Source of the DNA: Pseudomonadota bacterium
GTDB lineage: Bacteria > Pseudomonadota > Gammaproteobacteria > Burkholderiales > Burkholderiaceae_C
DNA length: 7,825 nucleotides
NCBI GenBank assembly: GCA_023394015.1
Contig: JAEXBL010000344.1
Coordinates: 1-7,825 of the forward strand
Direction: 5' to 3'
The notes beneath the pieces were generated by a model that worked only from the letters and a program-made list of their open reading frames with translations, did no database searches and was not told the origin of the DNA. Shown in pieces: positions 1-6,574 of the stretch. The position numbers and the translations under genes were made by a program. Numbering within the stretch: the stretch's first letter is position 1; each line of letters opens with the position of its first letter.

Positions 1-566
1 GCTGCGAGCAGGTGCTGGAGTTCGCCAGCGGGCATGGGCGCTTCACGCGCCATCTGGTGAAGGCCGTGGGGGCGCAGCGCGTTACCGTGTCCGACGTGGT
101 GCCGGGGGCCGTGGCGTTCTCGACCGCGCGTTTCGGGGTGCGGGGCTTCGTGTCGACGGCCGAGCCGGCGGCGCTGCGCTGGCCGGGCCGCTACGCCCTG
201 GTGTTCGTGCTGTCGCTGTTCAGTCACCTGCCGCGCGTCACCTGGGGGCCCTGGCTGGACAAGCTGTGGGCCGCAGTGGCGCCGGGCGGGGTGCTGGTGT
301 TCACCACGCACGGCGACCATGCAGTGCAGCGCGCCGGGGTAGAGCTGGACGCGGACGGTTTTCATTTTGTCGCCGCCAGCGAGTCGAAGGCCATCGCGGC
401 CGAGGAATACGGCACCACCTTCACCTCGCCCGACTACGTGCAGGCGCAGATCGACGCGCTGCTGCCACGGCCTGCGAGCCTGCACATGGAGCCGGCCTGG
501 TTCTGGGCGCACCAGGATGCCTGGGTGCTGCAGCGGCCGCAGGATGACGGGGGACAGGCGTGGTGA
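1..566 (+). CDS. Class I SAM-dependent methyltransferase, 5'-truncated by the window edge
   Basis: The reading frame (first full codon at 3-5) is open at the left edge and stops with TGA at 564-566, so the true start lies outside the window. The visible part carries the core of a Rossmann-fold methyltransferase. A glycine-rich SAM-binding loop, LEFASGHGRF, comes first. An acidic residue at the end of strand 2 follows (VSDVVP), then VFVLSLFSHLP at the strand 4 position and APGGVLVFTTHG at strand 5. The C-terminus contains PAWFWAHQDAWVLQR. It aligns without gaps over 176 residues to the next gene, at about 61% identity by hand count. If its N-terminus matches that paralogue, about 350 bases are missing upstream. 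A GTG at 12 is in frame but lies inside the fold, just before the SAM loop, and is not a credible start. The substrate cannot be read from the sequence. The neighbours suggest a sugar or glycan precursor. Confidence 0.9.
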   Translation, partial: CEQVLEFASGHGRFTRHLVKAVGAQRVTVSDVVPGAVAFSTARFGVRGFVSTAEPAALRWPGRYALVFVLSLFSHLPRVTWGPWLDKLWAAVAPGGVLVFTTHGDHAVQRAGVELDADGFHFVAASESKAIAAEEYGTTFTSPDYVQAQIDALLPRPASLHMEPAWFWAHQDAWVLQRPQDDGGQAW

Positions 567-1450
567 GTGAACAGCTGGACTCCTCCTCGGCGGGCGAGCG
601 CCTGGCGCAAGGCCAGGCGGCCTTGCAGGCGGGCGACCTGGTGGCGGCCCAATCGGCCCTGGAGGCTGCTCGGGGCCACCCGGCGACCCGGCTGGCGGCG
701 CACAACCTGGTCGAGCGCCACCGGCTGCCGGGTGCGTTCAGTGAGTGGGTGGGTGTGAACTGCGAGATCTCGCCCCAGGACGACATCTACCGCTTCTTCG
801 ACGGGCACCCCACCTCGGTCAATCCGCTGCGGGACTACTTTGCGGATGGCTGGCGCACGCTGTCGGAGCTGATGCTGTTGCTGGAGTCGGTGCAGCGGCC
901 GCTGCTCGGCGTGGAGAGCTTTCTGGAGTTTGCCAGCGGACATGGCCGCTTCACGCGGCACCTGGTGAAGGCGCTGGGGGTGGAGCGCCTGATGGTGTCG
1001 GACGTGGTGCCGGATGCGGTGGCGTTTGCACGCGAGACGCTGGGGGTGCGGGGTTTTCTTTCTGCCGCGCGGCCGGAAGACGTGGATTGGCCGCAGCGCT
1101 ACGAGCTGGTGTTCGTGCTGTCGCTGTTCAGCCACCTGCCGCTGTCGAGCTGGCAGCGCTGGCTGGTCCGCCTGCTGGATGCGGTGGCGCCGGGGGGGCT
1201 GCTGGTGTTCAGTACCCACGGCGCGGAGGCAGCACGGCGCGCGCAGGTGCAGCTGGATGCGGCGGGCTTCTTCTTTGCGCCGTCGAGCGAATCCACCGCC
1301 ATCGATGCGCAGGAGTATGGGACGGCATTCACCGACGAGGGCTTCGTGCGGGCGCGCATGGCCGAACTCAAGGACACGGCCGAGGTGCTTCGCTTTGCGC
1401 CGACCTGGTTCTGGCACCATCAGGATGCTTGGGTGCTGCAGCGCCGCTGA
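560..1450 (+). CDS. Class I SAM-dependent methyltransferase with TPR-like N-terminus
   Basis: A complete 296-residue protein, paralogous to the gene just upstream. Residues 10-50 are alanine-rich and helical (GERLAQGQAALQAGDLVAAQ) and resemble one TPR-like helix pair. Residues 60-118 form a linker with a DDIYRFF motif. The methyltransferase core follows: FLEFASGHGR at 121-130 (SAM loop), D148 at the end of strand 2, YELVFVLSLFSHLP at 181-194, and APGGLLVFSTHG at 210-221. The C-terminus WFWHHQDAWVLQR (283-295) is shared with the paralogue and may be a family-specific lid or substrate element. Start choice: GTG 560 overlaps the previous gene by 7 bases. GTG 563 would give a classic 4-base GTGA overlap and a protein one residue shorter. 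GGGGGA at 549-554 can serve either as ribosome binding site, so the two genes are probably translationally coupled. No export signal is visible, so it is presumably cytoplasmic. The substrate is unknown. Confidence 0.92.
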   Translation: MVSEQLDSSSAGERLAQGQAALQAGDLVAAQSALEAARGHPATRLAAHNLVERHRLPGAFSEWVGVNCEISPQDDIYRFFDGHPTSVNPLRDYFADGWRTLSELMLLLESVQRPLLGVESFLEFASGHGRFTRHLVKALGVERLMVSDVVPDAVAFARETLGVRGFLSAARPEDVDWPQRYELVFVLSLFSHLPLSSWQRWLVRLLDAVAPGGLLVFSTHGAEAARRAQVQLDAAGFFFAPSSESTAIDAQEYGTAFTDEGFVRARMAELKDTAEVLRFAPTWFWHHQDAWVLQRR

Positions 1451-1461
1451 ACAAGGGCTGA

Positions 1462-1481
1462 AGCGCTTGCGGGCAGGCGCT
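1462..1481 (+). repeat. Short inverted repeat downstream of the tandem methyltransferases
   Basis: AGCGCTT (1462-1468) and AGGCGCT (1475-1481) can pair as a 7-bp stem with one G-T pair and a 6-base loop, starting 12 bases after the methyltransferase stop codon. No T-run follows on the plus strand, so this is at best an imperfect terminator or an RNA 3'-end stabiliser. Confidence 0.3.
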
Positions 1482-1493
1482 GATGGCTGTCAG

Positions 1494-1539
1494 AAAAAAG
1501 AACTGTTCGTGACTGAGGTCAGCGCTGCAGCCAGTTCTT
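1494..1539 (-). terminator. Candidate intrinsic terminator of the multidomain glycosyltransferase gene
   Basis: Read on the minus strand, AAGAACTG (1539-1532, inside the last codons) pairs perfectly with CAGTTCTT (1505-1498), which runs into six consecutive T residues (1499-1494). The 26-base interior holds a second small hairpin, TGAC/GTCA (1521-1518 with 1513-1510), which includes the stop codon. A stem followed by a U-tract is the form of a Rho-independent terminator. The long interior loop makes it weaker than a textbook example. It sits between convergent genes, where a terminator is expected. Confidence 0.45.
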
Positions 1540-4500
1540 GACCCTGCGCTGCCAAGGCGCCGGGACGGCACGGGCCACGCTGGAGAGCACGGGCAGGGCG
1601 CGCAAGCGCGCCAGGGCGCCCACCAGTGGGCTGCTGCTGCCGGTCGCCAGGGTGCCTTCGCCCGGAGCCGGCAGGTGTGCGGCCACGGTGGCGCGATCCG
1701 GCAGGGCGGCGCCAGCAGCAATCGGGGGCAGTTGCTGCAGGTAATCGCTGCGGTACCAGTCCAGTGGGTTGACGGCCGGTGGCACGTGGCCGTCGGCGGG
1801 CAGGGCCGTGAACACGGGCGCGGGGGATCGGCCGGTGGCGAAATGCTGTTCGCGGATAGCAGTGAAGAAGGCCAGCCACTCGTCAGGGCTTTTGTTCCAC
1901 GGGCGCACCCAACTCCAGCGGCGGCCCTGCAGACGCTCGGCGAAGGCACCGAGATTGGGCGCCACCACCGGCCAGCCGTCTTGCAGACAGGCGCTCAAGG
2001 TGTAGCTGTAGGTTTCCGGCCATTGGGCAGGGAACCACACCAGGTCGGGTTGCAGCCAGCGCAGCAGGGCCGGCAGATCCTTTTCGTCGTACCGGCCATG
2101 CACGGTGAGATGGGCGTGCGGTTGCGTCTTGAGCGCCCGGTAGCCGTAGCCGATGAGGTGGAACTCGACGGGCGCGCTCTGTTTGCGGGCGGCGATGGCA
2201 ACGCTCTCGAGCATGTCGGCACCCTTGATGGCGCTGAGCGCGCCAATCACGGCGACCTTCAGCGGTCGAGTGTCCGCCAGGGGCGATGGGGCTGGTTCGG
2301 GCAGGGTTTGCTGCGGATCGATGTCGGCATGGGGTACCTGCCGCAGCGGCGCGCCAGGCACCAGCTTGGCCAGCCGCACCAGCACGTCATGCGTGGGCGC
2401 CAGCATGAAGCGAGCTCCGTTCAGTAGTTCGGCATGGCGGCGACGCCAGCTGAGGATGTCGGGGGCGTTGGACACGGGCAAGCGCACCAGGCAGTCGGCG
2501 CACTGCTGCACGCCCAATTCACCGCAGTAGCCACGGGTGTCGTCGGTGAGCGAAACTTGAGGGCAGATGGCATGGTAGTCGTGCGCGGTGAAGTCGTAGC
2601 CCACGCCCAGGCGCTGGGCCAGGCGCGCGACCGGCTCACCATGGCCGAGCAGGTGGTGGTAGTGGACATGGCACACGCCCAACTGGCGGAGCAAGGTCAG
2701 CAGTTGTTCGTAGCCGTCCGGCGGCGCAAAAACCAGTTCGAAGCCGTCGTTGGGGTCGGGCAAGCGCAGGCTGAGTTTCTGGGCTGGCAAGGGGCGCAAC
2801 ACCAGGAACTGGGTCTGGTCGTGCAACAGCGAGGCCAGCTCGTGTACATGCCGCTCGGTGCCACCGCCAAGGTCGTGCAGCACTGCCAGGATGATGGGGC
2901 GCTGACCGTCGATGATGCGCGCCAGGTCGACCATGGTGCGGGCCAGTCGGGCGGGGTCGTCACGGACGAAGGCCAGCACCTGGCTTTCGTAGCGGGGATG
3001 CAGGCGACGCAGCGTGTCCATGGCGGCGCGCTCGCGCGGGTTCTTGCTGTCACCAAAGCTGACGCCGCCAAAGTGGCGCACGAAGGTGTCGAGTGCATGC
3101 AGGTTGCGCCAGCCGGCATTGGCGGCGCGGATGCAGAAGTCGTTCTCTTCACCGTAGCCCTTGCCGAAGTGTTCGGTGTCGAACAGGCCCACCTCGGCCA
3201 GCGCCGCGCGGCGGATGTACATGCAAAAGCCCACGCCGGTGGGCACGTCGACCACCTGGCCGGGGTTGGTGCGGGCAAAAAGCGCGTCAAGGCGAGGGGT
3301 GTCCCAACCTGCGGGCAGCTCGTTGTCCTGGCAGAAGCGTGGGTAGCTGCAGATGGTGGCGTTGTTGGAAAACGGTGTGACGCTGGCGACCTTCTGGTCG
3401 CCGTAGGCGGCGGCGCGGAGGCGGTCGAGCCAGTCGCCGGCGACCTCGGTGTCGCTGTTGAGCAGCAGCACGTCGTTGTCGCCCGACAGCGCCATGCCGC
3501 GGTTGACGGTGCCGACGAAGCCGAGGTTGTGCTCGTTTTCCAGCAGGGCGATGCGCTCGTCGGTGGACGCCACGACGCGCAGCCAATCGGTGAGCTCAGG
3601 CTCGGGGCTGGCGTCGTTGATGAGGATCAGGCGCCACGGGGTCTGGCATGGGGCGGCCAGCACCGATTCGACACAGCGCTGCGTGTCCGCCAGGCTGCGG
3701 TAGACGGGCACGATGACGTCGACGGGGTGGGGCGGTGGCGCCAGCGGCTGTGGCACGGTCTCGGGCTTCGTGGCAGGGCGTGCCGAGCCGATTCCCAGCA
3801 GGCGATCGACGCGTATCTTGGCGTTGACGATAGGGCGGGTAGCGCGGAACACGTTGGAGTTCTCGATGTCGTGGACCAGCTGGCGGGCCTCGTCGCGCTC
3901 GCGCGCCAGGGCGTGGGTGGTGATGAGCAAGGCCTGCTTCTGCTGGCGCAGGTGCTCGTTCTGCTCGCTTAGGCCGTGGACCTGCTGCTGGGCCTCGGAC
4001 AAGCGAGCCTGGGTTTGGGTCAACTCTTTCAGATTTAGCGCCAGTTGGGCGATGCGCTGTTGAGCCATGCCGGCCAGCGCCAGATAGTCGGCCGACATGG
4101 GCCAGCCGAGCTCGACGTCCAGCGTGCCACGATCGGCGCGCGCCAACTCGGCAGAGGGGATGGGCAGTTTGATCCAGGGGTCATCGCCATGCAACAGCAG
4201 GGTGAAGGGGGCGCCGGGCCAGGCAGGCGGCTGCGCCACGATACCGCTGTGTGGCGTACCAAGCAGCGCGGTGGCATCGTCGGGCTGCCATTGCCAGAGC
4301 GTGGCGCCGCTGGCATCGCGCAGCTTCAGGCCATGCAGGTGCAGAAATCCGGGGCGGTCCGCGGGGTCCAGCTTGAGGGCATCAGGCGCGGCGTCGGGCA
4401 GTGCAAAGCGCAGTGTCTGGCGTTCGTCGCCGATGGTGCCGGCCACGGTGAGTTTGCGCGTTTCATCAAAGCCGCCGCCGGTGCCCAGATAGAGCTGGCT

Positions 4501-5271
4501 GGTGAACAGCGCCTGCGCAGGCAGGGCAGGCGCCTCGTCGGTGGCGGGCGTTGGCGGGCGCTCGTGCGCGGCCAGCGGGCGCGCCACCACGATGAACTGG
4601 TAGGTCAGCCCGTCGGGCAAGGCCAGCAGGTGGCGCGCCACGGCGGGCGGCAGGGCGTCGAAGGCGACCTGGAATTCGGAATCGGGCAGCTGGCGCACGA
4701 TGGCGTCGGTGCTGTCCGCGGTCCAGCCGTTGTCGCTCAGGAAGCGCATCAGCGTGCGGCGGGTGAAAAAGCGCACGTGGGTTTCGTCCAGCAGGCCTTC
4801 CTTGCGGTAGCGGAATTCGCCGGCCATCAATTCGGCCACCAGGCCGCTGTAGCCGGCGTTGGGGATCGACAGCAGCAGCCGTCCACCCGGCGCCAGCAGG
4901 GTACGGCATTCGGCCAGCACGCGGGGCGACTGGATGATGTGCTCCAGCACGTCGGCGCAGACGATGGTGTCGTAGCTGGCGGCCGGGAACAGCGTGGGCA
5001 ATTCGACGGCGTCCAGGTTGGCCACCTCGACCCGCCGGTAGTGCGGGACGGCCAGGGCGGCTTCGTCTTCGCTGATGGTCAGCCCGTCGATGACGCCCGC
5101 TTCAGCGCCGTCGCGGGCGGCCAGAAAGCGGCCCATGGCGCCGCTGCCGCAGCCCAGGTCGAGCACGCGGGCGCCGGCCGGGATGTGACTGGCCAGGACG
5201 GAGAGGGAGGTGCGCTCGCTGCTGTCGATCTCGCGGTCGTAGACGTGCAGCGCGGTGGAGGGATCGACCAT
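1519..5271 (-). CDS. Multidomain methyltransferase / GT2 / GT4 glycosyltransferase
   Basis: A very large cytoplasmic-type glycan assembly enzyme. Positions count from an upstream TTG (5286); from the preferred ATG (5271) subtract 5. Residues 10-235 are a class I methyltransferase: VLDLGCGSG 41-49, ADVLEHI 111-117, LAPGGRLLLSIPN 131-143. Residues 255-400 are a beta-rich domain of unknown role (LYLGTGGGFDE 265-275). Residues 402-475 are Gln/Leu/Glu-rich and look like a coiled coil. Residues 522-780 are a GT-A GT2 domain: VDVIVPVYRS 522-531, N557-D558, metal-binding NSDTE 610-614, and GEEND 712-716 with the likely catalytic base. Residues 795-1175 are a GT-B GT4 domain: LHDLGGGTERH 803-813, VAVIGALSAIKG 1011-1022, PETYSYTLSAC 1090-1100. 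There is no signal peptide or membrane span. The order recalls WsaE of Geobacillus, a methyltransferase fused to rhamnosyltransferases. Sugar specificity cannot be told. Neither start has a good ribosome binding site; ATG 5271 is chosen over TTG 5286 because it is a standard start codon. Confidence 0.93.
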   Translation of the reverse strand: MVDPSTALHVYDREIDSSERTSLSVLASHIPAGARVLDLGCGSGAMGRFLAARDGAEAGVIDGLTISEDEAALAVPHYRRVEVANLDAVELPTLFPAASYDTIVCADVLEHIIQSPRVLAECRTLLAPGGRLLLSIPNAGYSGLVAELMAGEFRYRKEGLLDETHVRFFTRRTLMRFLSDNGWTADSTDAIVRQLPDSEFQVAFDALPPAVARHLLALPDGLTYQFIVVARPLAAHERPPTPATDEAPALPAQALFTSQLYLGTGGGFDETRKLTVAGTIGDERQTLRFALPDAAPDALKLDPADRPGFLHLHGLKLRDASGATLWQWQPDDATALLGTPHSGIVAQPPAWPGAPFTLLLHGDDPWIKLPIPSAELARADRGTLDVELGWPMSADYLALAGMAQQRIAQLALNLKELTQTQARLSEAQQQVHGLSEQNEHLRQQKQALLITTHALARERDEARQLVHDIENSNVFRATRPIVNAKIRVDRLLGIGSARPATKPETVPQPLAPPPHPVDVIVPVYRSLADTQRCVESVLAAPCQTPWRLILINDASPEPELTDWLRVVASTDERIALLENEHNLGFVGTVNRGMALSGDNDVLLLNSDTEVAGDWLDRLRAAAYGDQKVASVTPFSNNATICSYPRFCQDNELPAGWDTPRLDALFARTNPGQVVDVPTGVGFCMYIRRAALAEVGLFDTEHFGKGYGEENDFCIRAANAGWRNLHALDTFVRHFGGVSFGDSKNPRERAAMDTLRRLHPRYESQVLAFVRDDPARLARTMVDLARIIDGQRPIILAVLHDLGGGTERHVHELASLLHDQTQFLVLRPLPAQKLSLRLPDPNDGFELVFAPPDGYEQLLTLLRQLGVCHVHYHHLLGHGEPVARLAQRLGVGYDFTAHDYHAICPQVSLTDDTRGYCGELGVQQCADCLVRLPVSNAPDILSWRRRHAELLNGARFMLAPTHDVLVRLAKLVPGAPLRQVPHADIDPQQTLPEPAPSPLADTRPLKVAVIGALSAIKGADMLESVAIAARKQSAPVEFHLIGYGYRALKTQPHAHLTVHGRYDEKDLPALLRWLQPDLVWFPAQWPETYSYTLSACLQDGWPVVAPNLGAFAERLQGRRWSWVRPWNKSPDEWLAFFTAIREQHFATGRSPAPVFTALPADGHVPPAVNPLDWYRSDYLQQLPPIAAGAALPDRATVAAHLPAPGEGTLATGSSSPLVGALARLRALPVLSSVARAVPAPWQRRVKNWLQR

Positions 5272-5412
5272 GAAATAGGTGGGCAAGCCGGCGGCAGGGT
5301 ACCGGCCACCGGGCGGCTGTGGACTGCGCGGATGCTACCATGCAAGGCTTTTCGAACGCTTTTGGGACATCCGTCCTGGGGCGCGGCTTTACCCGATTCT
5401 CCGCGTACGAAT
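5272..5412. promoter_or_regulatory. Divergent intergenic region between the glycosyltransferase and WecA-like genes
   Basis: About 140 bases separate the two divergently read genes, so promoters for both should lie here. On the plus strand TACCAT (5336-5341) matches four of six positions of a -10 box, but no convincing -35 box sits 16-18 bases upstream. Two copies of GCTTTT (5347-5352 and 5358-5363) lie 11 bases apart, one helical turn, around a TTCGAA palindrome (5351-5356). That spacing is compatible with a regulator site, but it could be chance. I found no clear minus-strand promoter. Confidence 0.35.
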
Positions 5413-6516
5413 GTGATTTCGCTGGCGTTGCTTGCCTTTGTGCTGTCCTTGGTGGTGACGCTGTGGGTGCGCCGCCTGTTTCGTCGACGGCTGGGCGCCT
5501 ACGCGCAGGATGCGCCGCAGCGCTTTCATTGGGGCGAGACGCCGCGCATGGGTGGTCTGGGCCTGCTCGCCGGCTGGGTGCTGGCGCTGGCGGCACTGCC
5601 TCTGCTGCAGCGCGGCTACCAGGCCGGGAATATCGACAGCGCGAAGCTGCATCTGGGCGCCTGGCTGCTGATGCTGCTGCCGGCTTTTTGCGGCGGGGTG
5701 CTGGAGGACCTGACCCAACGGCTGGCGGTGCGCTGGCGCCTGCTGTTGACGCTGACCTCGGGCCTGCTGGCTTGGTGGCTGCTGGGCGTGGCGGTGCCGC
5801 ACCTGGGCTTTGGCTGGATCGACCAGCACTGGGGTGCCTGGCCGTGGCTGGGCGTGGCCCTGGCGGTGCTGGCGGTGGCGGGACTGCCGCACGCCTTCAA
5901 CATCATCGACGGCTACAACGGCCTGGCCGGCGCGGTGGCGATGGTGGTGTGCCTAGCCCTGGCCCACGTGGCCCTGCAGGTGGGCGACCGCGAGCTGGCG
6001 GCCATGGCCATTGCGCTGGCGGCGGCCACGGCCGGCTTTCTGGTGTGGAACTACCCGCGCGGGCTGATCTTTGCCGGCGACGCCGGTGCCTACCTGTGGG
6101 GCCTGCTGATTGCGGTGATCAGCCTGCTGCTGGTGCAGCGCCACCCCATCGTCTCGCCCTGGTTTCCGCTGTTGCTGCTGATCTACCCGGTGTGGGAGAC
6201 GCTGTTTTCCATCTACCGCAAGCTATGGCGTGGTGATTCACCCGGCATGGCCGACGCGCTGCACCTGCACCAGCTGGTCTACCGGCGCCTGGTGCGCAGC
6301 GTGCTGCACGAGGACGAGGCCCTGAACATGCTGGCGCGCAACAACCGCACCTCGCCCTACCTGTGGAGCTTCGTCGTGCTGACGGTGGTGCCGGCGGTGC
6401 TGTTCTGGCGCTACAGCGGCGTGCTGCTGGCGTTCTGCGTGCTGTTCGCCGTGAGCTACGTGGTCGCCTACGTGCGGCTGGTGCGCTTCAAGGTGCCGCG
6501 CATATTGCAGCGCTAG
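5413..6516 (+). CDS. WecA/MraY-family polyprenyl-phosphate sugar-1-phosphate transferase
   Basis: An integral inner-membrane protein of 367 residues with about 11 hydrophobic segments. The family (COG0472) transfers a sugar-1-phosphate, often GlcNAc-1-P, from a UDP-sugar to undecaprenyl phosphate, starting O-antigen, capsule or exopolysaccharide repeat units. Visible motifs are [14 protein letters not shown] (35-48) in the first cytoplasmic loop, [10 protein letters not shown] (94-103) at the position of the family's Asp-rich motif, NIIDGYNG (163-170), FAGDAGAY (220-227) and HLHQLVYRR (284-292). The last replaces the HxHH of E. coli WecA. Start choice: GTG 5413 puts the first membrane span ([14 protein letters not shown]) at residue 2, as is usual here. 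An in-frame ATG at 5332 would add 27 residues (LPCKAFRTLL...) that are not family-like. No start has a clear Shine-Dalgarno. It ends 58 bases before argB. The exact donor sugar is not readable. Confidence 0.9.
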   Translation: MISLALLAFVLSLVVTLWVRRLFRRRLGAYAQDAPQRFHWGETPRMGGLGLLAGWVLALAALPLLQRGYQAGNIDSAKLHLGAWLLMLLPAFCGGVLEDLTQRLAVRWRLLLTLTSGLLAWWLLGVAVPHLGFGWIDQHWGAWPWLGVALAVLAVAGLPHAFNIIDGYNGLAGAVAMVVCLALAHVALQVGDRELAAMAIALAAATAGFLVWNYPRGLIFAGDAGAYLWGLLIAVISLLLVQRHPIVSPWFPLLLLIYPVWETLFSIYRKLWRGDSPGMADALHLHQLVYRRLVRSVLHEDEALNMLARNNRTSPYLWSFVVLTVVPAVLFWRYSGVLLAFCVLFAVSYVVAYVRLVRFKVPRILQR

Positions 6517-6524
6517 GGCGGCTC

Positions 6525-6530
6525 TATCAT
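6525..6530 (+). promoter_or_regulatory. Candidate -10 box upstream of argB
   Basis: TATCAT matches five of six positions of the sigma-70 -10 consensus and lies just after the stop codon of the WecA-like gene. A start near 6537 would give a leader of about 38 bases. The only -35-like element, TTGCAG at 6505-6510, is 14 bases upstream, shorter than the usual 16-18, so the promoter would be weak or activator-dependent. argB could also be reached by read-through from the gene upstream. Confidence 0.35.
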
Positions 6531-6574
6531 TCATAGCTGGTTTCGTTTACCGCACCACGGGTTGCAAGCACACC

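Noticed and set aside
434..1420. 328-residue minus-strand open frame opposite the tandem methyltransferases
   Set aside because: It crosses the junction of two overlapping real genes and is Arg/His/Gln-rich without domains, as expected for a shadow frame.
2434..3972. 512-residue plus-strand open frame opposite the glycosyltransferase gene
   Set aside because: The composition is Val/Ala/Gly/Gln-rich, with no motifs. GC-rich codon bias on the coding strand leaves the antisense frame open. The opposite strand carries clear GT2 and GT4 motifs.
5340..5342. ATG considered as start of the WecA-like gene
   Set aside because: It is out of frame with the gene.
4045..5412. Long plus-strand open frame running into the WecA-like gene, implying an 823-residue protein
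   Set aside because: It lies antisense to the well-supported methyltransferase part of the large gene. Its translation is low-complexity Gly/Gln/Ala/Val/Arg with no family resemblance until the membrane protein begins.
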